NCBI GenBank assembly: GCA_023417515.1
Contig: JAEZFL010000025.1
Span: forward strand, 1 to 40,799
DNA from: Pseudomonadota bacterium
GTDB lineage: Bacteria > Pseudomonadota > Alphaproteobacteria > Sphingomonadales > Sphingomonadaceae
Length of the DNA stretch: 40,799 bases
Direction: 5' to 3'
Part shown: positions 7,643 through 16,940 of the stretch, piece after piece
Numbering within the stretch: position 1 is the stretch's first letter
Layout: each line of letters begins with the position of its first letter
Notes under the pieces: model-generated
Seen by the model: only the letters and a program-made list of their open reading frames with translations
What the model was told of the DNA's origin: nothing
The model's database searches: none
Position numbers and translations under genes: made by a program

Positions 7643-8605
7643 TTACTTTTCGACCAGCGGGGAGATGTAAGCGGGGTCGTGCTCGAACGGCAGCTGCGTG
7701 CCGCTGCGCAGGGCGCTTAGAACCGCGGCGAAGTCGGTTCGGCAGCGGAAGCCGAGGACCCGCTCGGCGCGGCCGGGATCGTAGATGCGGTCGATATGGT
7801 CCGGCAGAGTCCAGCCGGCGCGGGCGTAGAGCTCGGCCGCGTCCGGGAAATGGCGGGCAATGGCCGCGGGCGCATCGCGGAGCAGCTCTTCGGCTTCCTC
7901 CGGCGCGAACGGCGTCGGCGCAGCGAGGATGAAGGTGCCGAAGCCGATCTCCGGCGCCCTGGCGAGCGCCACGACATGGGCGTCGGCGGCGTCCTCGACC
8001 GTCAGGCGCCGGCCGAGGAACTCGTTGGCCTTGATATTGGGGCCGTCGAGATGGCGGTGGGTGTCGTCCTCCTCGGGGAAGAAGCGGCCGGTGCGCAAGA
8101 GCATGACGGCGAGGCCATGCTGGGCGTGATGGAGGTGGCAGAGCTGCTCGGCGGCGCGCTTGGTGACCCCGTAGATGTTGCGCGGCTCGAGCGGGCCGAA
8201 GCTCTCGTCGAGCCAGGCGGCCTTCGTTGCGCCCCCTGCCCTTCCAGCGCGGATCGCTTCGGTGATCATCAGCGAGGTGGTCGAGGTGAAGACGAAGCGG
8301 TCGTGGCCGGCCGCCACCGCCGCCTCGAGCAGGTTGAGGGTGCCGGTGACGTTGACGTCGACGAAGGCCCGGGCGGGGTAGCGCGCGATGTCCGGCTTGT
8401 GCAGCGCCCCGGCATGGACGACCGCCTCGATGCCGTGCTCGGCGAAGGTGCGGTCGACGAGCCCGCGGTCGGCGACGGAGCCGATGACCCGGGTATGTTC
8501 GCCGGGCGCCGGGTCGAGCCCGATCACCTCATGGCCGGCCGCAGCCAGGCGCGGCGCCAGGTAGCGGCCGAGCCATCCCGACGAGCCGGTGAGAAGTACC
8601 CGCAT
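7643..8605 (-). CDS. NAD-dependent epimerase/dehydratase family protein
   Basis: This 320-residue short-chain dehydrogenase of the extended type begins with the Rossmann motif GSSGWLG (residues 7-13) and carries the catalytic YxxxK in IYGVTKRAAEQL. The extended family interconverts or dehydrates nucleotide sugars, or reduces aldehydes and ketones; the substrate is not evident. ATG at 8605 gives the usual start directly before beta-strand 1. A longer frame is discarded because it reads into a palindromic repeat between this gene and scoB. It lies upstream of the HbpS-like and MBL genes and may share a transcript with them. Confidence 0.88.
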   Translation of the reverse strand: MRVLLTGSSGWLGRYLAPRLAAAGHEVIGLDPAPGEHTRVIGSVADRGLVDRTFAEHGIEAVVHAGALHKPDIARYPARAFVDVNVTGTLNLLEAAVAAGHDRFVFTSTTSLMITEAIRAGRAGGATKAAWLDESFGPLEPRNIYGVTKRAAEQLCHLHHAQHGLAVMLLRTGRFFPEEDDTHRHLDGPNIKANEFLGRRLTVEDAADAHVVALARAPEIGFGTFILAAPTPFAPEEAEELLRDAPAAIARHFPDAAELYARAGWTLPDHIDRIYDPGRAERVLGFRCRTDFAAVLSALRSGTQLPFEHDPAYISPLVEK

Positions 8606-8614
8606 CCGCACCCC

Positions 8615-8693
8615 GTCATTCCAGCGAAAGCTGGAATCTCGTTTCCCTTGTCGCGGCAACGCGAAGTGAGATGCCAGCTTTCGCCGGCATGAC
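8615..8693. repeat. REP-type inverted repeat pair
   Basis: Two 26-base palindromic units face each other: one at 8615-8640 beginning GTCATTCCAGCGAAAGCTGG and one at 8668-8693 ending in GCCGGCATGAC. The second is the near-perfect reverse complement of the first, and each unit forms its own hairpin around the GCGAAAGC core. They fill the space between scoB and the epimerase gene. This is the layout of the REP/BIME elements common between genes in sphingomonads. No RAYT transposase is in the window. Confidence 0.85.
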
Positions 8694-8698
8694 GATTC

Positions 8699-9346
<648 letters not shown>

Positions 9347-9350
9347 AGGT

Positions 9351-9917
9351 TCAGCCTCGTTCGCCTGAAGGGGTTGTCGGAAGATAGTGTTGCGGGATCG
9401 GGGTCTGCGGGCTCTCGGCCTGCCACATGATCGACACGACCCACCAGCGGCCGCCGTGGCGGACCAGCTGGAAGCTGTTGATTCCGCGCATGAAAACGGG
9501 GCCGTTTTCCGTCTGTCGTGCCTCGTAGGTCGAGAAGATATGGGCGATGTCGCCATATTGCTCGACCCGGCGGGCGATCTCGCGCTCGAAGAAGCCGCGC
9601 TCCTCGAGCATCGGCCCGCTCGAGGAGATGTAGTCCTCGACGCTGCCGCTCCTGAGGCCGGCACCGACCTTCGGCATCAGCCGGGCGTCGGCGGTGAACA
9701 AGGAGCGCATCCGGTTCCAGTCGCGCCGCTCGCCGGCCGGGCCGGAGATGACGTCGTAGACCGCGGCCATGATCGCATCCACGCTGGCGACGTCGGCGGG
9801 ATTCGCCGGGACCGCGCCCTGGGTGACGAGGACGAACGGGCTGGGTTGCTGCTGGGCCGCGGCGGGAGCCGAAGCCAGCGTCAGTCCGGCAACAAGAGCG
9901 ACGGTCAGCCTCCTCAT
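9351..9917 (-). CDS. Exported SnoaL/NTF2-like protein
   Basis: A 188-residue protein with a signal peptide (MRRLTVALVAGLTLASAPAAAQ) and a cone-shaped NTF2-like fold suggested by the pattern DWNRMRSLFTADARLMP in the first half and GINSFQLVRHGGRWWVVSIMWQAE in the second. SnoaL-like proteins include isomerases and many of unknown role. The ATG at 9917 overlaps the stop of the acid phosphatase gene as ATGA. The stop is 4 bases before the scoB start, so it is tightly packed in the CoA-transferase operon. The role in this context is unknown. Confidence 0.82.
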   Translation of the reverse strand: MRRLTVALVAGLTLASAPAAAQQQPSPFVLVTQGAVPANPADVASVDAIMAAVYDVISGPAGERRDWNRMRSLFTADARLMPKVGAGLRSGSVEDYISSSGPMLEERGFFEREIARRVEQYGDIAHIFSTYEARQTENGPVFMRGINSFQLVRHGGRWWVVSIMWQAESPQTPIPQHYLPTTPSGERG

Positions 9918-10828
9918 TCCGTGCCCCCCGGATCGGTCCAGCGGCGATCCGCCGGAAACAGATCGTCCAGCGTGCCGCGAAGCCCCGGGCCATAGACCGG
10001 GTTGGGCAGCATGAACCAGCCATTGCCCCACAGGCCGGCGATGTCGCCGCTGGTGGCGAGGCGGCGGCGCTCCGGCACCGACAGGTCGCGCGCGTTGAAG
10101 GCGTCGGAGAAGTCGCCGAGCTGGTCGCCGGCCATTGCGACGACGCAGTAGCGCCCGGCGATCAGGGCGCGGCGGCCGTCCTTGCCCGACCCCGTCTGGT
10201 CGCTGGCGAGGAACAGGGTCTCGCCGAGACGCGCCGGGCCGAGTCCGGCGAAGTCGAGCGACCGCGCCGTCTCGGCTGCGTTGGCTTCCATCCGGTTGGT
10301 GTTGAAGACGACCGTGATTCCGGCCGCCCGCAGCGCCCGAAGCGCCGTGACGGCTCCGGGAACCGGGGCGACGCTCTCGACCCCGGTGCGCTCGTAACGG
10401 TCGCGGCGGGCGCGGTTGTGGGTGCGCCCGGTCAGCGCCTCGTCATATTCATAGCCGAGGTTGAGGAGCACCGTCTCGTCGGCATCGAGGACCACCGCCG
10501 GCGGCTTGCCGGCGCACGGCACCCAGCGCGGCGCAGCGGGCGTCGCCCCTTGCGCAAGAACGACGCTGTCGCGCGGGCGGCTGCGCGCCGCGGCGAGCGC
10601 GTGGTCGCGAAAGGCGTGGAAGGCCTGGATCGACAGGGCCCCCGCCTCGCCCGAGCCGTAGAGCCACCGCATGGTCGACGGCGGGGTGGCGGGCGCGGTG
10701 GCGGGCGGCGCCGGCTGGGGCGTGGCTCCGGTGGTCGCGCAGCCGGCAAGCAGCAGCGTTGCGGAAACCAGCATAGGCGATCTTCGCGTCCGGCGCGTTC
10801 CGCCGCCGAGGATCTGCGAAACCGTCAT
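9914..10828 (-). CDS. Lipoprotein acid phosphatase, HAD superfamily class B-like (e(P4) type)
   Basis: A 304-residue protein with a lipoprotein signal ending LLLAGC (lipidated C30) and a linker rich in Ala, Pro and Thr. The HAD nucleophile motif is LDADETV, with D115 and D117, and motif II is in VVFNTNRMEANAA. This is the arrangement of the outer-membrane acid phosphatases of the P4/Acid_phosphat_B family, which dephosphorylate nucleoside monophosphates including NMN. The 10828 start was preferred over an internal ATG (10774) because only the longer form has the basic region needed before the hydrophobic core. Its stop overlaps the start of the SnoaL-like gene by four bases; one base separates it from the gene upstream. 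Confidence 0.85.
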   Translation of the reverse strand: MTVSQILGGGTRRTRRSPMLVSATLLLAGCATTGATPQPAPPATAPATPPSTMRWLYGSGEAGALSIQAFHAFRDHALAAARSRPRDSVVLAQGATPAAPRWVPCAGKPPAVVLDADETVLLNLGYEYDEALTGRTHNRARRDRYERTGVESVAPVPGAVTALRALRAAGITVVFNTNRMEANAAETARSLDFAGLGPARLGETLFLASDQTGSGKDGRRALIAGRYCVVAMAGDQLGDFSDAFNARDLSVPERRRLATSGDIAGLWGNGWFMLPNPVYGPGLRGTLDDLFPADRRWTDPGGTE

Positions 10829-10829
10829 C

Positions 10830-11459
10830 CTAGTTGCCCGATCGGCTGTAGAATTGATCGAAAGCGCCCTTCATCAAGGCGAATTCCTCGGGCGTCCGGC
10901 CACGGGACGCGACGACCAGCATGCAGGCGTTCTCGCGGGAAATCGGCGTGTCGAGGCGCCAGTCGGCGAAGCGGCCGGCCGCCTCAGCAGCCGGGACCGT
11001 CCTCGCCCCCGCCAAGCGGGCCGCGGCCCTCGAGCGCGCCTCGGCGACCGCCCGCTCGAAGACCGGCGCCGCCGTCCGCTCGACTTCGGCAGTGACACGG
11101 GAGCGATAGGCAGCGAGCCCGCCGATGATGATGTTGGTGCGCGTCGCCATGGCTTCCGCGGGAACGATCACCCGCATTGCCGCGATCAAATGGGGCCGAA
11201 AGGCAGAGCGGTTGGAGTCGAGCGCCTGGCGCCGCGCTTCATGGACCAGCAAACAGCCGTGCTCGAGCCCGACCCTCATCAGCTCGCCCTGGAGCGGCCC
11301 GTCCGCGAAGATCACGCGGTCGATCGCGTTCCTAAGCATAGAATCGTTGCCGCCCTGGGCGGCGACATTGTCGTCGGTCAGCTCGATCCGGAACTGCGCC
11401 GCCGCCGGGGACGCAATGGCCCCCAGGACGAGCGCCAGGACGGCCAAATACCGTTTCAC
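10830..11459 (-). CDS. Exported protein of unknown function, 209 aa
   Basis: A signal peptide (MKRYLAVLALVLGAIASPAAAQ) precedes about 187 helical, Ala/Arg-rich residues with no motif I know. Two cysteines occur (in HGCLLVHEA and ENACMLVV), which could pair in the periplasm. Translation starts with GTG at 11459, overlapping the TGA of scoA in a GTGA junction, so it is probably coupled to scoA. It is the first of three exported proteins between the two CoA-transferase subunits. Not recognised. Confidence 0.75.
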   Translation of the reverse strand: MKRYLAVLALVLGAIASPAAAQFRIELTDDNVAAQGGNDSMLRNAIDRVIFADGPLQGELMRVGLEHGCLLVHEARRQALDSNRSAFRPHLIAAMRVIVPAEAMATRTNIIIGGLAAYRSRVTAEVERTAAPVFERAVAEARSRAAARLAGARTVPAAEAAGRFADWRLDTPISRENACMLVVASRGRTPEEFALMKGAFDQFYSRSGN

Positions 11460-12163
11460 GCGGCTTCCCGCTGGCGGGTCGTCCTGAACTCGATCTTCTT
11501 GTCGTAGGGGGCGCCGACGAACAGGCGCTTCACGTAGATCGACGGCAGGTGGATGGCGTCGGCGTCGATCGAGCCGACCGGAACCACCTCCTCGACCTCC
11601 GCGACGCAGATCTTGCCGGCGGTGGCCATCGGCTGATTGAAGTTGCGCGCGGTCTTGCGGAACTGGAGGTTGCCGCTCTCGTCGGCGCGCCAGCCCTTGA
11701 TGATGGCGAGGTCGGCGCGGATTCCGCGCTCGAGGATGTAATCCTCGCCATCGAAAGTCTTCACTTCCTTGCCCTCGGCGACCTTCGTTCCGACTCCGGT
11801 CCGGGTGTAGAAGCCGGGGATTCCGGCGCCGCCGGCGCGGCAGCGCTCGGCGAGCGTGCCCTGCGGGCAGAATTCGACTTCGAGCTCGCCGGCGAGATAT
11901 TGGCGCTCGAACTCCTTGTTCTCGCCGACATAGGAGCTGATCATCTTGCGGATCTGGCGGGTGCGAAGGAGCTTGCCGAGGCCCTCATTGTCGATGCCGG
12001 CATTGTTGGAGACGATGGTGAGGTCCTTGACGCCGCTGTCGCGGATCGCGTCGATCAGCCGCTCGGGAATGCCGCACAGGCCGAAGCCGCCCGCGCAGAT
12101 GGTCATTCCGTCGAACAGCAACCCGTCGAGCGCAGCTCCGGCATCGGGATAAATTTTCTTCAC
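11456..12163 (-). CDS. scoA: 3-oxoacid CoA-transferase subunit A
   Basis: A 235-residue protein with the alpha-subunit hallmarks GMTICAGGFGLCGIPERLIDAI, LTIVSNNAGIDNEGLGKLL and the later GTKVAEGKEVKTFDGEDYILE region, matching the acetoacetate:succinyl-CoA transferase A subunit. The GTG at 12163 is preferred because the purine-rich GGAGGG lies eight bases ahead of it and the protein then starts with KKIYPDA, as family members do; the ATG at 12181 would place that site inside the gene. Its stop overlaps the next gene's GTG start. The partner scoB lies three genes downstream. Confidence 0.93.
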   Translation of the reverse strand: MKKIYPDAGAALDGLLFDGMTICAGGFGLCGIPERLIDAIRDSGVKDLTIVSNNAGIDNEGLGKLLRTRQIRKMISSYVGENKEFERQYLAGELEVEFCPQGTLAERCRAGGAGIPGFYTRTGVGTKVAEGKEVKTFDGEDYILERGIRADLAIIKGWRADESGNLQFRKTARNFNQPMATAGKICVAEVEEVVPVGSIDADAIHLPSIYVKRLFVGAPYDKKIEFRTTRQREAA

Positions 12164-12239
12164 GTCGGCCCTCCGTCCCATCGTTCAGGCGGCGATAGCG
12201 TCGCGCCGGGGTGGGGGTCAAGCAAACCTGAACCGGATT

Positions 12240-13202
12240 TCAACTTTGCCGTGGAACGGCGGTGACTCGCGGTTCGCCGGCACGGTCCAGCCAGGGCGAT
12301 TGGCCGCGAAACGGGGAGTCCGTCTTCGCGAGCCGGGCGAGGCGATCCCCGAGGAAATCCATGACCGCGCGCACCCGCGGCGTTCGCCGAAGCCGCTCGT
12401 GAGTCATCAGCCAGAGCGCGAGATCGTCCTGAGACATCGGCGGCAGGACCTGCACAAGCTCCGGTTCGCGATCGGCCATGAAGCTCGGCAGAACCGCCAT
12501 CCCCGCGCCGGCGCGCACTGCGGCGAGCAGGCCGGTGGCCGAGCCATGCTCCATCACCACCGCGTCCTCCAGGCCGTGGCGCTTGAGCCAGGCGCGGTAC
12601 ACGGGCCAGATCTTCTCGCCGCCGCCACCGATGATCGGGTGGGTCCTGAGGTCTTCCGCCGTGGCCGGCCGAACGTGGCGGGCGGCGTAGTCGCGGCTGC
12701 AATAAAGCGTCCAGGGGTCGGGTCCGATCCGCCGGACGACGAGGCCCCCGCCCCGCGGCATTGCGCTCGCCCGCACAGCGACGTCGGCCTCGCCGGCGGC
12801 GAGATCGAGCGGATGGTCGCTGGTGACGAGCTCGATGCGGATCGCCGGATGCACATCGCGAAGGTCGCGAAGGATCGGCGCCATCATCGTCACCGCATAG
12901 ATGTCGGACGTGGTGAGGCGGACCGTGCCGCTCGAGTCGCGCGCCGCCGCCGCGGCGGCGTCGGTGAAATGCGCCGCGGACGCCTGGACCGCACGGGCGC
13001 GCTCGACGAGCGCCTCCCCGGTCGGAGTCAGCGCGTAGCCCGCCTGGCGGCGTTCGAACAAGGTCAGGCCGAGCGCCTCCTCGAGCGCAGCAATGCGCCG
13101 CGCCGCGGTGGTCTGGCTGACCTTGAGCTTCTTGCCGGCCGCGAGCGTGCTTCCGGTCTCGGCGACCGCCAGGAAATAGCGAAGGTCGTTCCAGTCCAGC
13201 AT
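12240..13202 (-). CDS. LysR-family transcriptional regulator
   Basis: A 320-residue LysR regulator: the N-terminal winged helix-turn-helix spans about residues 3-63 (LRYFLAVAETGSTLAAGKKLKVSQTTAARRI), a linker helix follows, and a periplasmic-binding-protein-like effector domain makes up the rest. It lies 76 bp upstream of scoA on the same strand, so it may be part of, or regulate, the CoA-transferase operon. It is divergent from the urcA gene; the intergenic space has several inverted repeats that could be its operator. The effector cannot be told. Confidence 0.93.
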   Translation of the reverse strand: MLDWNDLRYFLAVAETGSTLAAGKKLKVSQTTAARRIAALEEALGLTLFERRQAGYALTPTGEALVERARAVQASAAHFTDAAAAAARDSSGTVRLTTSDIYAVTMMAPILRDLRDVHPAIRIELVTSDHPLDLAAGEADVAVRASAMPRGGGLVVRRIGPDPWTLYCSRDYAARHVRPATAEDLRTHPIIGGGGEKIWPVYRAWLKRHGLEDAVVMEHGSATGLLAAVRAGAGMAVLPSFMADREPELVQVLPPMSQDDLALWLMTHERLRRTPRVRAVMDFLGDRLARLAKTDSPFRGQSPWLDRAGEPRVTAVPRQS

Positions 13203-13235
13203 GGGAGCCCCCTGCTCCGTCGCGGATCCAAGGTC

Positions 13236-13293
13236 ATTCTGCGCTTATGCAGAATAGCTGCGCAATATCGTTGATTGCGTTGCTTTATGCAAC
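13236..13293. promoter_or_regulatory. Cluster of inverted repeats between lysR and urcA (candidate operator)
   Basis: Three AT-rich inverted repeats stand close together: ATTCTGC-N6-GCAGAAT (13236-13255), CGCAAT-N7-ATTGCG (13261-13279) and GTTGC-N5-GCAAC (13279-13293). LysR proteins usually bind near-palindromic sites in the divergent region next to their own gene, so these are candidate binding sites for the adjacent regulator. The arms are exact; function is inferred from position. Confidence 0.5.
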
Positions 13294-13309
13294 TGAATAC
13301 ATCGGTGTC

Positions 13310-13323
13310 AGCCAGCGCTGGCT
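13310..13323. promoter_or_regulatory. 14-bp perfect palindrome upstream of urcA
   Basis: AGCCAGCGCTGGCT is a perfect palindrome 30 bases before the urcA start. It could be an operator or a small leader hairpin. Its function is not known. Confidence 0.35.
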
Positions 13324-13353
13324 GTTTCCACCCGGAAATTCAGGGAGACAGCC

Positions 13354-13674
13354 ATGAAGACGATCACCACCTTGGCCGCCGCGTTGCTGGCGACCTTCAC
13401 CGCCGCCCCTGCCCTCGCGCAGGACGCCAATGTCCGTTCGGTCGCGGTCAGCTATGCGGATCTCGACCTTGGCAGCGAGGCCGGCCGGGCGACGTTCGAC
13501 AATCGCCTGCGCCAGGCGGTGCGGGAGGTCTGCGGAGTCGCGTCGTCGGCGGACCTGCGCGGCCAGAACCGCGTGGACGAATGCCGCGAGGACCTGACCG
13601 CTCACGCCGCTCAGCAGCGCGAGATCGCGATTGCCGGCCGGCAGGCCGCGATCGTCGTCGCCGCCCGCCGGTGA
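13354..13674 (+). CDS. UrcA-family exported protein
   Basis: A 106-residue protein with a signal peptide (MKTITTLAAALLATFTAAPALAQ) and the UrcA domain pattern VSYADLDLGSEAGRATFDNRLRQAVREVCG, including two conserved cysteines (VREVCG and DECRED) that probably form a disulphide. UrcA-like proteins are widespread in sphingomonads and caulobacters, with no known biochemical function. GGGAGA lies eight bases before the ATG at 13354. It is divergent from lysR and convergent with otsA, with a strong hairpin between. Confidence 0.88.
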   Translation: MKTITTLAAALLATFTAAPALAQDANVRSVAVSYADLDLGSEAGRATFDNRLRQAVREVCGVASSADLRGQNRVDECREDLTAHAAQQREIAIAGRQAAIVVAARR

Positions 13675-13687
13675 TGCGCAAGCGCTA

Positions 13688-13724
13688 GGCGGCGCACCGG
13701 CTCGCCCCTCTCCGGTGCGCCGCC
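13688..13724. terminator. Bidirectional hairpin between urcA and otsA
   Basis: A perfect 13-bp stem (GGCGGCGCACCGG at 13688-13700 and its complement at 13712-13724) encloses an 11-base loop. It sits between two convergent genes, where a shared terminator is expected. There is no clear T run on either side, so termination is inferred from position and stem strength. Confidence 0.7.
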
Positions 13725-13740
13725 GACTTCTCCGATCTCG

Positions 13741-15147
13741 TCAGGACGCGGCGATGAGCTTGGCGCGCTTCTCGACGCCCTTGAGCGCCCGAACGAAGTT
13801 CTGCCGCCACCACACCACGTCCTCCTTCGCGACGCTGTCATACATCGCCTGCCAGCGGCGCTTGCGCTCGTCGAGGGGCATGTCGAGCGCCTGGCGGATG
13901 GCGTCGCTGATCTCGTCCTTGCTGTACGGATTGACGAGCAGGGCGTCGCCGAGCTGCGACCCCGCGCCGGCGAAGCGCGACAGGATCAGGACTCCCGGAT
14001 CCTCCGGGTCCTGAGCCGCGACATATTCCTTGGCGACGAGATTCATGCCGTCGCGCAGCGGCGTGATCAGGCCGATGTCGGACGCGCGGTAGAAGCCGGC
14101 CAGCTCGGCTCGGTTGTAGCCGCGGTTGACGTAGCGGATCGGCACCCAGTCCACTTCCGCAAAGCCGCCGTTGATGCGCCCCGAGAGCTCGTCGAGCCGC
14201 TCGCGGATCGCCTCATAGGTATGGACCTCGCCGCGGCTCGGCGGTGCGATCTGGAGCAGGAGCACATGACCATGATAGTCCGGATGCTCCTCAAGGAAGC
14301 GGCGATAGCCCCAGAAGCGCTCCTCGATGCCCTTGGAATAATCGAGCCGGTCGACTCCGACGAGGACGTTCTTGCCCTCGGCGCTCTGGAGCAGTCGGCG
14401 ATAGGCCTGCTGGGCCTCGTCGCTCTTCACCGCTTCGCTGAATTCCTCGAAATCGACTCCGATCGGAAAGCAGCTGGCCTTCACCCTGCGCTTGCCGACG
14501 ATGATCGTGTCGTCGTCACCGACGGTGCCGCCGAGCTCGTAACGGACATAGTCGCGGAAGCTGTCGAGCCATTCCTCGTTCTGGAAGCCGATCAGGTCGT
14601 AATCGAGTATCGAGCGGACCAGCCGCTGGTGATACGGCATCGACACGAGCAGCCGGCGCGGCGGCCACGGGATGTGGAGGAAGAAGCCGATGCGGTTCTT
14701 GAGGCCCATCTCGCGCAACTGCGTGCCGAGCGGGATCAGATGATAATCGTGGACCCAGATGATGTCGTCCGGCTCAATCAGCGGAGCGACAGTCTCGGCG
14801 AAGCGGTTGTTGACGCGTTCGTAGCCGCTTCCGAACGAGCGGTCATATTCGGCCAGGTCGATGCGATAGTGGAAGAGCGGCCACAGGGTGCGGTTGGCGT
14901 AGCCGTTATAATATTCATCGACGTCCTGTTCCTCGAGGTCGATCGTCGCGGTGGTGATTCCGTCCTCGCGATGCATGTTGATCTGGCCGGTGAAATGGTC
15001 GGTCTTCTCGCCCGACCAGCCGAACCACAGGCCGCGATATTCGCGCAGCATCGCGCCCAGAGCGACCGCGAGGCCGCCCTGCGCGCCCGCCGGGGACCGG
15101 CCCTTGGGTGCCGACACCCGGTTCGAGATGACGATCAAACGGCTCAT
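13741..15147 (-). CDS. otsA: Trehalose-6-phosphate synthase
   Basis: This 468-residue GT20 enzyme condenses UDP-glucose and glucose 6-phosphate to trehalose 6-phosphate. Family motifs are all present: SRLIVISNRV at the start, WVHDYHLIPLG, FHIPWPP, GVDRLDYSKGIEERF and PLRDGMNLVAKEY. ATG at 15147 gives the family start and overlaps the stop of the GH15 gene as ATGA. With otsB and GH15 it forms a three-gene operon on the minus strand. Trehalose is an osmoprotectant and stress protectant in the cytoplasm. Confidence 0.96.
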   Translation of the reverse strand: MSRLIVISNRVSAPKGRSPAGAQGGLAVALGAMLREYRGLWFGWSGEKTDHFTGQINMHREDGITTATIDLEEQDVDEYYNGYANRTLWPLFHYRIDLAEYDRSFGSGYERVNNRFAETVAPLIEPDDIIWVHDYHLIPLGTQLREMGLKNRIGFFLHIPWPPRRLLVSMPYHQRLVRSILDYDLIGFQNEEWLDSFRDYVRYELGGTVGDDDTIIVGKRRVKASCFPIGVDFEEFSEAVKSDEAQQAYRRLLQSAEGKNVLVGVDRLDYSKGIEERFWGYRRFLEEHPDYHGHVLLLQIAPPSRGEVHTYEAIRERLDELSGRINGGFAEVDWVPIRYVNRGYNRAELAGFYRASDIGLITPLRDGMNLVAKEYVAAQDPEDPGVLILSRFAGAGSQLGDALLVNPYSKDEISDAIRQALDMPLDERKRRWQAMYDSVAKEDVVWWRQNFVRALKGVEKRAKLIAAS

Positions 15148-16940
15148 CGCACTGCGCTCCAGGGTTTGGACAACAAGCCGGCACAATTGATCAGTCCGAC
15201 AAGCGAATAAGTCTGCGGATAGTTGCCCCACAGCTCGTGGGTCTCGAAATCGGTGTCCTCGGAGAGGAGACCGGCGGGGGTCAGTCTTTCAAGCATCTTG
15301 GAATAAAGGGCGCGCGCCTCGTTCTGGCGGCCGGCGAGGTGAAGCGCCTCGATCAGCCAGAAGGTGCAGAAATTGAAGGCGGTTTCGGGCAGGCCGAAAT
15401 CGTCCTCGTCGGCATAGCGAAGCATATGCTCGCCGCGCCTGAGGCCCTGCTCGACCGCCTCGAAGGTGGCAAGGAAGCGCGGGTCGGCGGGCTCGAGGAA
15501 GCGCATGTCGACGAGCTGGAGGAGCGAGGCGTCGAGATCGTCGCCGCCGAAGGTCGCGGCGAAGCGCTTGCCCTCCTCGAACCAGGCCGAAATTTCGATG
15601 GTGCGCCGGACAGTGCGGGCCCGCTCGCGCCAGAAGTCGGCGCGGTCGTCCAAACCCAGTTCCTCGGCGATGTTGCCGAGCCGGTCGCACGCGGCCCAGC
15701 TCATCACCGACGAGTAAGTGTGGACCGAGGTGCGGGTGCGATATTCCCACAGGCCGGCGTCCGGCTGATCGTGGGCGGCATAGGCGCGGTCGCCGACCTT
15801 CTCCAGAGCGCGGAAATCCTCGACCGTCGCCTTGCGGAACAGCCGCTCGTCGAAAAAGGCCTGGGCATTGGACAGAATGATCTGGCCGTAGGCGTCATAC
15901 TGGACCTGGCTATAGGCCGCGTTGCCGACCCGCACCGGGCCCATGCCGCGATAGCCGGCGAGCGCCTCGGCGACGCCTTCGTCGAGCTTGGGCTCGCCCG
16001 AGACGGCGTAGAGCGGCTGGATGTCTCCGCCTTTGGCTTCGTCGACGATGTTCCTGAGATAGGAGAGATAGTTTTCGAGGACGTCGAGCGCGCCGAGGCG
16101 GTTCAGCGCCTGGACGGTGTAATAAGCGTCGCGGATCCAGCAGTAGCGATAATCCCAGTTGCGGCCCGAATTGGGGGCCTCCGGGATCGAGGTGGTGAGC
16201 GCGGCGACGATCGCGCCGGTCTCCTCATGCTGGCACATTTTCAGAGTGATCGCCGCGCGGATGACGACCTTCTGCCATTCGAGCGGGATAGCGAGGCCGC
16301 GCACCCAGTCGCGCCACTCGTCCGACGTCTGGTGGAGCATCGTCGCGACGCTGTGGCCGAGATTGCCGACGAACGGCTCGTCCGGGCCGAGAAAGAAATG
16401 CAGCGACTTCTCGAGGCGGAAGCAGCGGCCTTCCAGGAGGCTGCTGACCGGCGCATCGGTGGTGAGCCTGAGCGGCTGGGGCGAGGTCAGGAAGCGGATG
16501 TGGTTGCTCCCGCTGGTCCGCTCGGCGTCGGCGCCGCCCCAGTCGGTGCTCGGGTTGAGCTGCACTCGGATTCGGGGCGAGCCGGAGATCGGCCGAACGA
16601 TCCGGCAGAACGCGACCGGACGGTACATCCGGCCCTGGCGGAGGAAGCGCGGACAGAAGTCATAGACCTCGGCAATGCCGCCGCCGGAGTCGGTCAGGCG
16701 GCTGACCAGGATCGGCGTGTTGCGCAGGTAGAGCTGGGTGCAGGAAACCTGATTGTCGACCTCGATCCGCCATTCGCCGCGCGGTATCGCGCTCTCCCCC
16801 TTGGGCTCGAGCAAAGCCGAAAAGAGCGGATCCCCGTCCACCCGCGGCTGGCACGCCCACACGAAGGAGGCATTCTCGTCGATCAGGGCGCTGACCTGGC
16901 AATTGCCGATCGGCCACAGATTCAGGTTGTTCACGCGCAT
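15144..16940 (-). CDS. Glycoside hydrolase family 15 protein (glucoamylase/trehalase-like)
   Basis: A 598-residue protein without signal peptide. The N-terminal beta-sandwich (about residues 1-220) precedes the (alpha/alpha)6 barrel, which opens with GRNWDYRYCWIRDAYYTVQAL, the best-known GH15 signature, and ends with ELWGNYPQTYSLVGLINCAGLLS. GH15 enzymes of this cytoplasmic bacterial branch hydrolyse alpha-glucosidic bonds, and some are trehalases. Location between otsB and otsA, overlapping each by 10 and 4 bases, ties it to trehalose or glucan turnover; which of the two is an open question. Confidence 0.93.
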   Translation of the reverse strand: MRVNNLNLWPIGNCQVSALIDENASFVWACQPRVDGDPLFSALLEPKGESAIPRGEWRIEVDNQVSCTQLYLRNTPILVSRLTDSGGGIAEVYDFCPRFLRQGRMYRPVAFCRIVRPISGSPRIRVQLNPSTDWGGADAERTSGSNHIRFLTSPQPLRLTTDAPVSSLLEGRCFRLEKSLHFFLGPDEPFVGNLGHSVATMLHQTSDEWRDWVRGLAIPLEWQKVVIRAAITLKMCQHEETGAIVAALTTSIPEAPNSGRNWDYRYCWIRDAYYTVQALNRLGALDVLENYLSYLRNIVDEAKGGDIQPLYAVSGEPKLDEGVAEALAGYRGMGPVRVGNAAYSQVQYDAYGQIILSNAQAFFDERLFRKATVEDFRALEKVGDRAYAAHDQPDAGLWEYRTRTSVHTYSSVMSWAACDRLGNIAEELGLDDRADFWRERARTVRRTIEISAWFEEGKRFAATFGGDDLDASLLQLVDMRFLEPADPRFLATFEAVEQGLRRGEHMLRYADEDDFGLPETAFNFCTFWLIEALHLAGRQNEARALYSKMLERLTPAGLLSEDTDFETHELWGNYPQTYSLVGLINCAGLLSKPWSAVR

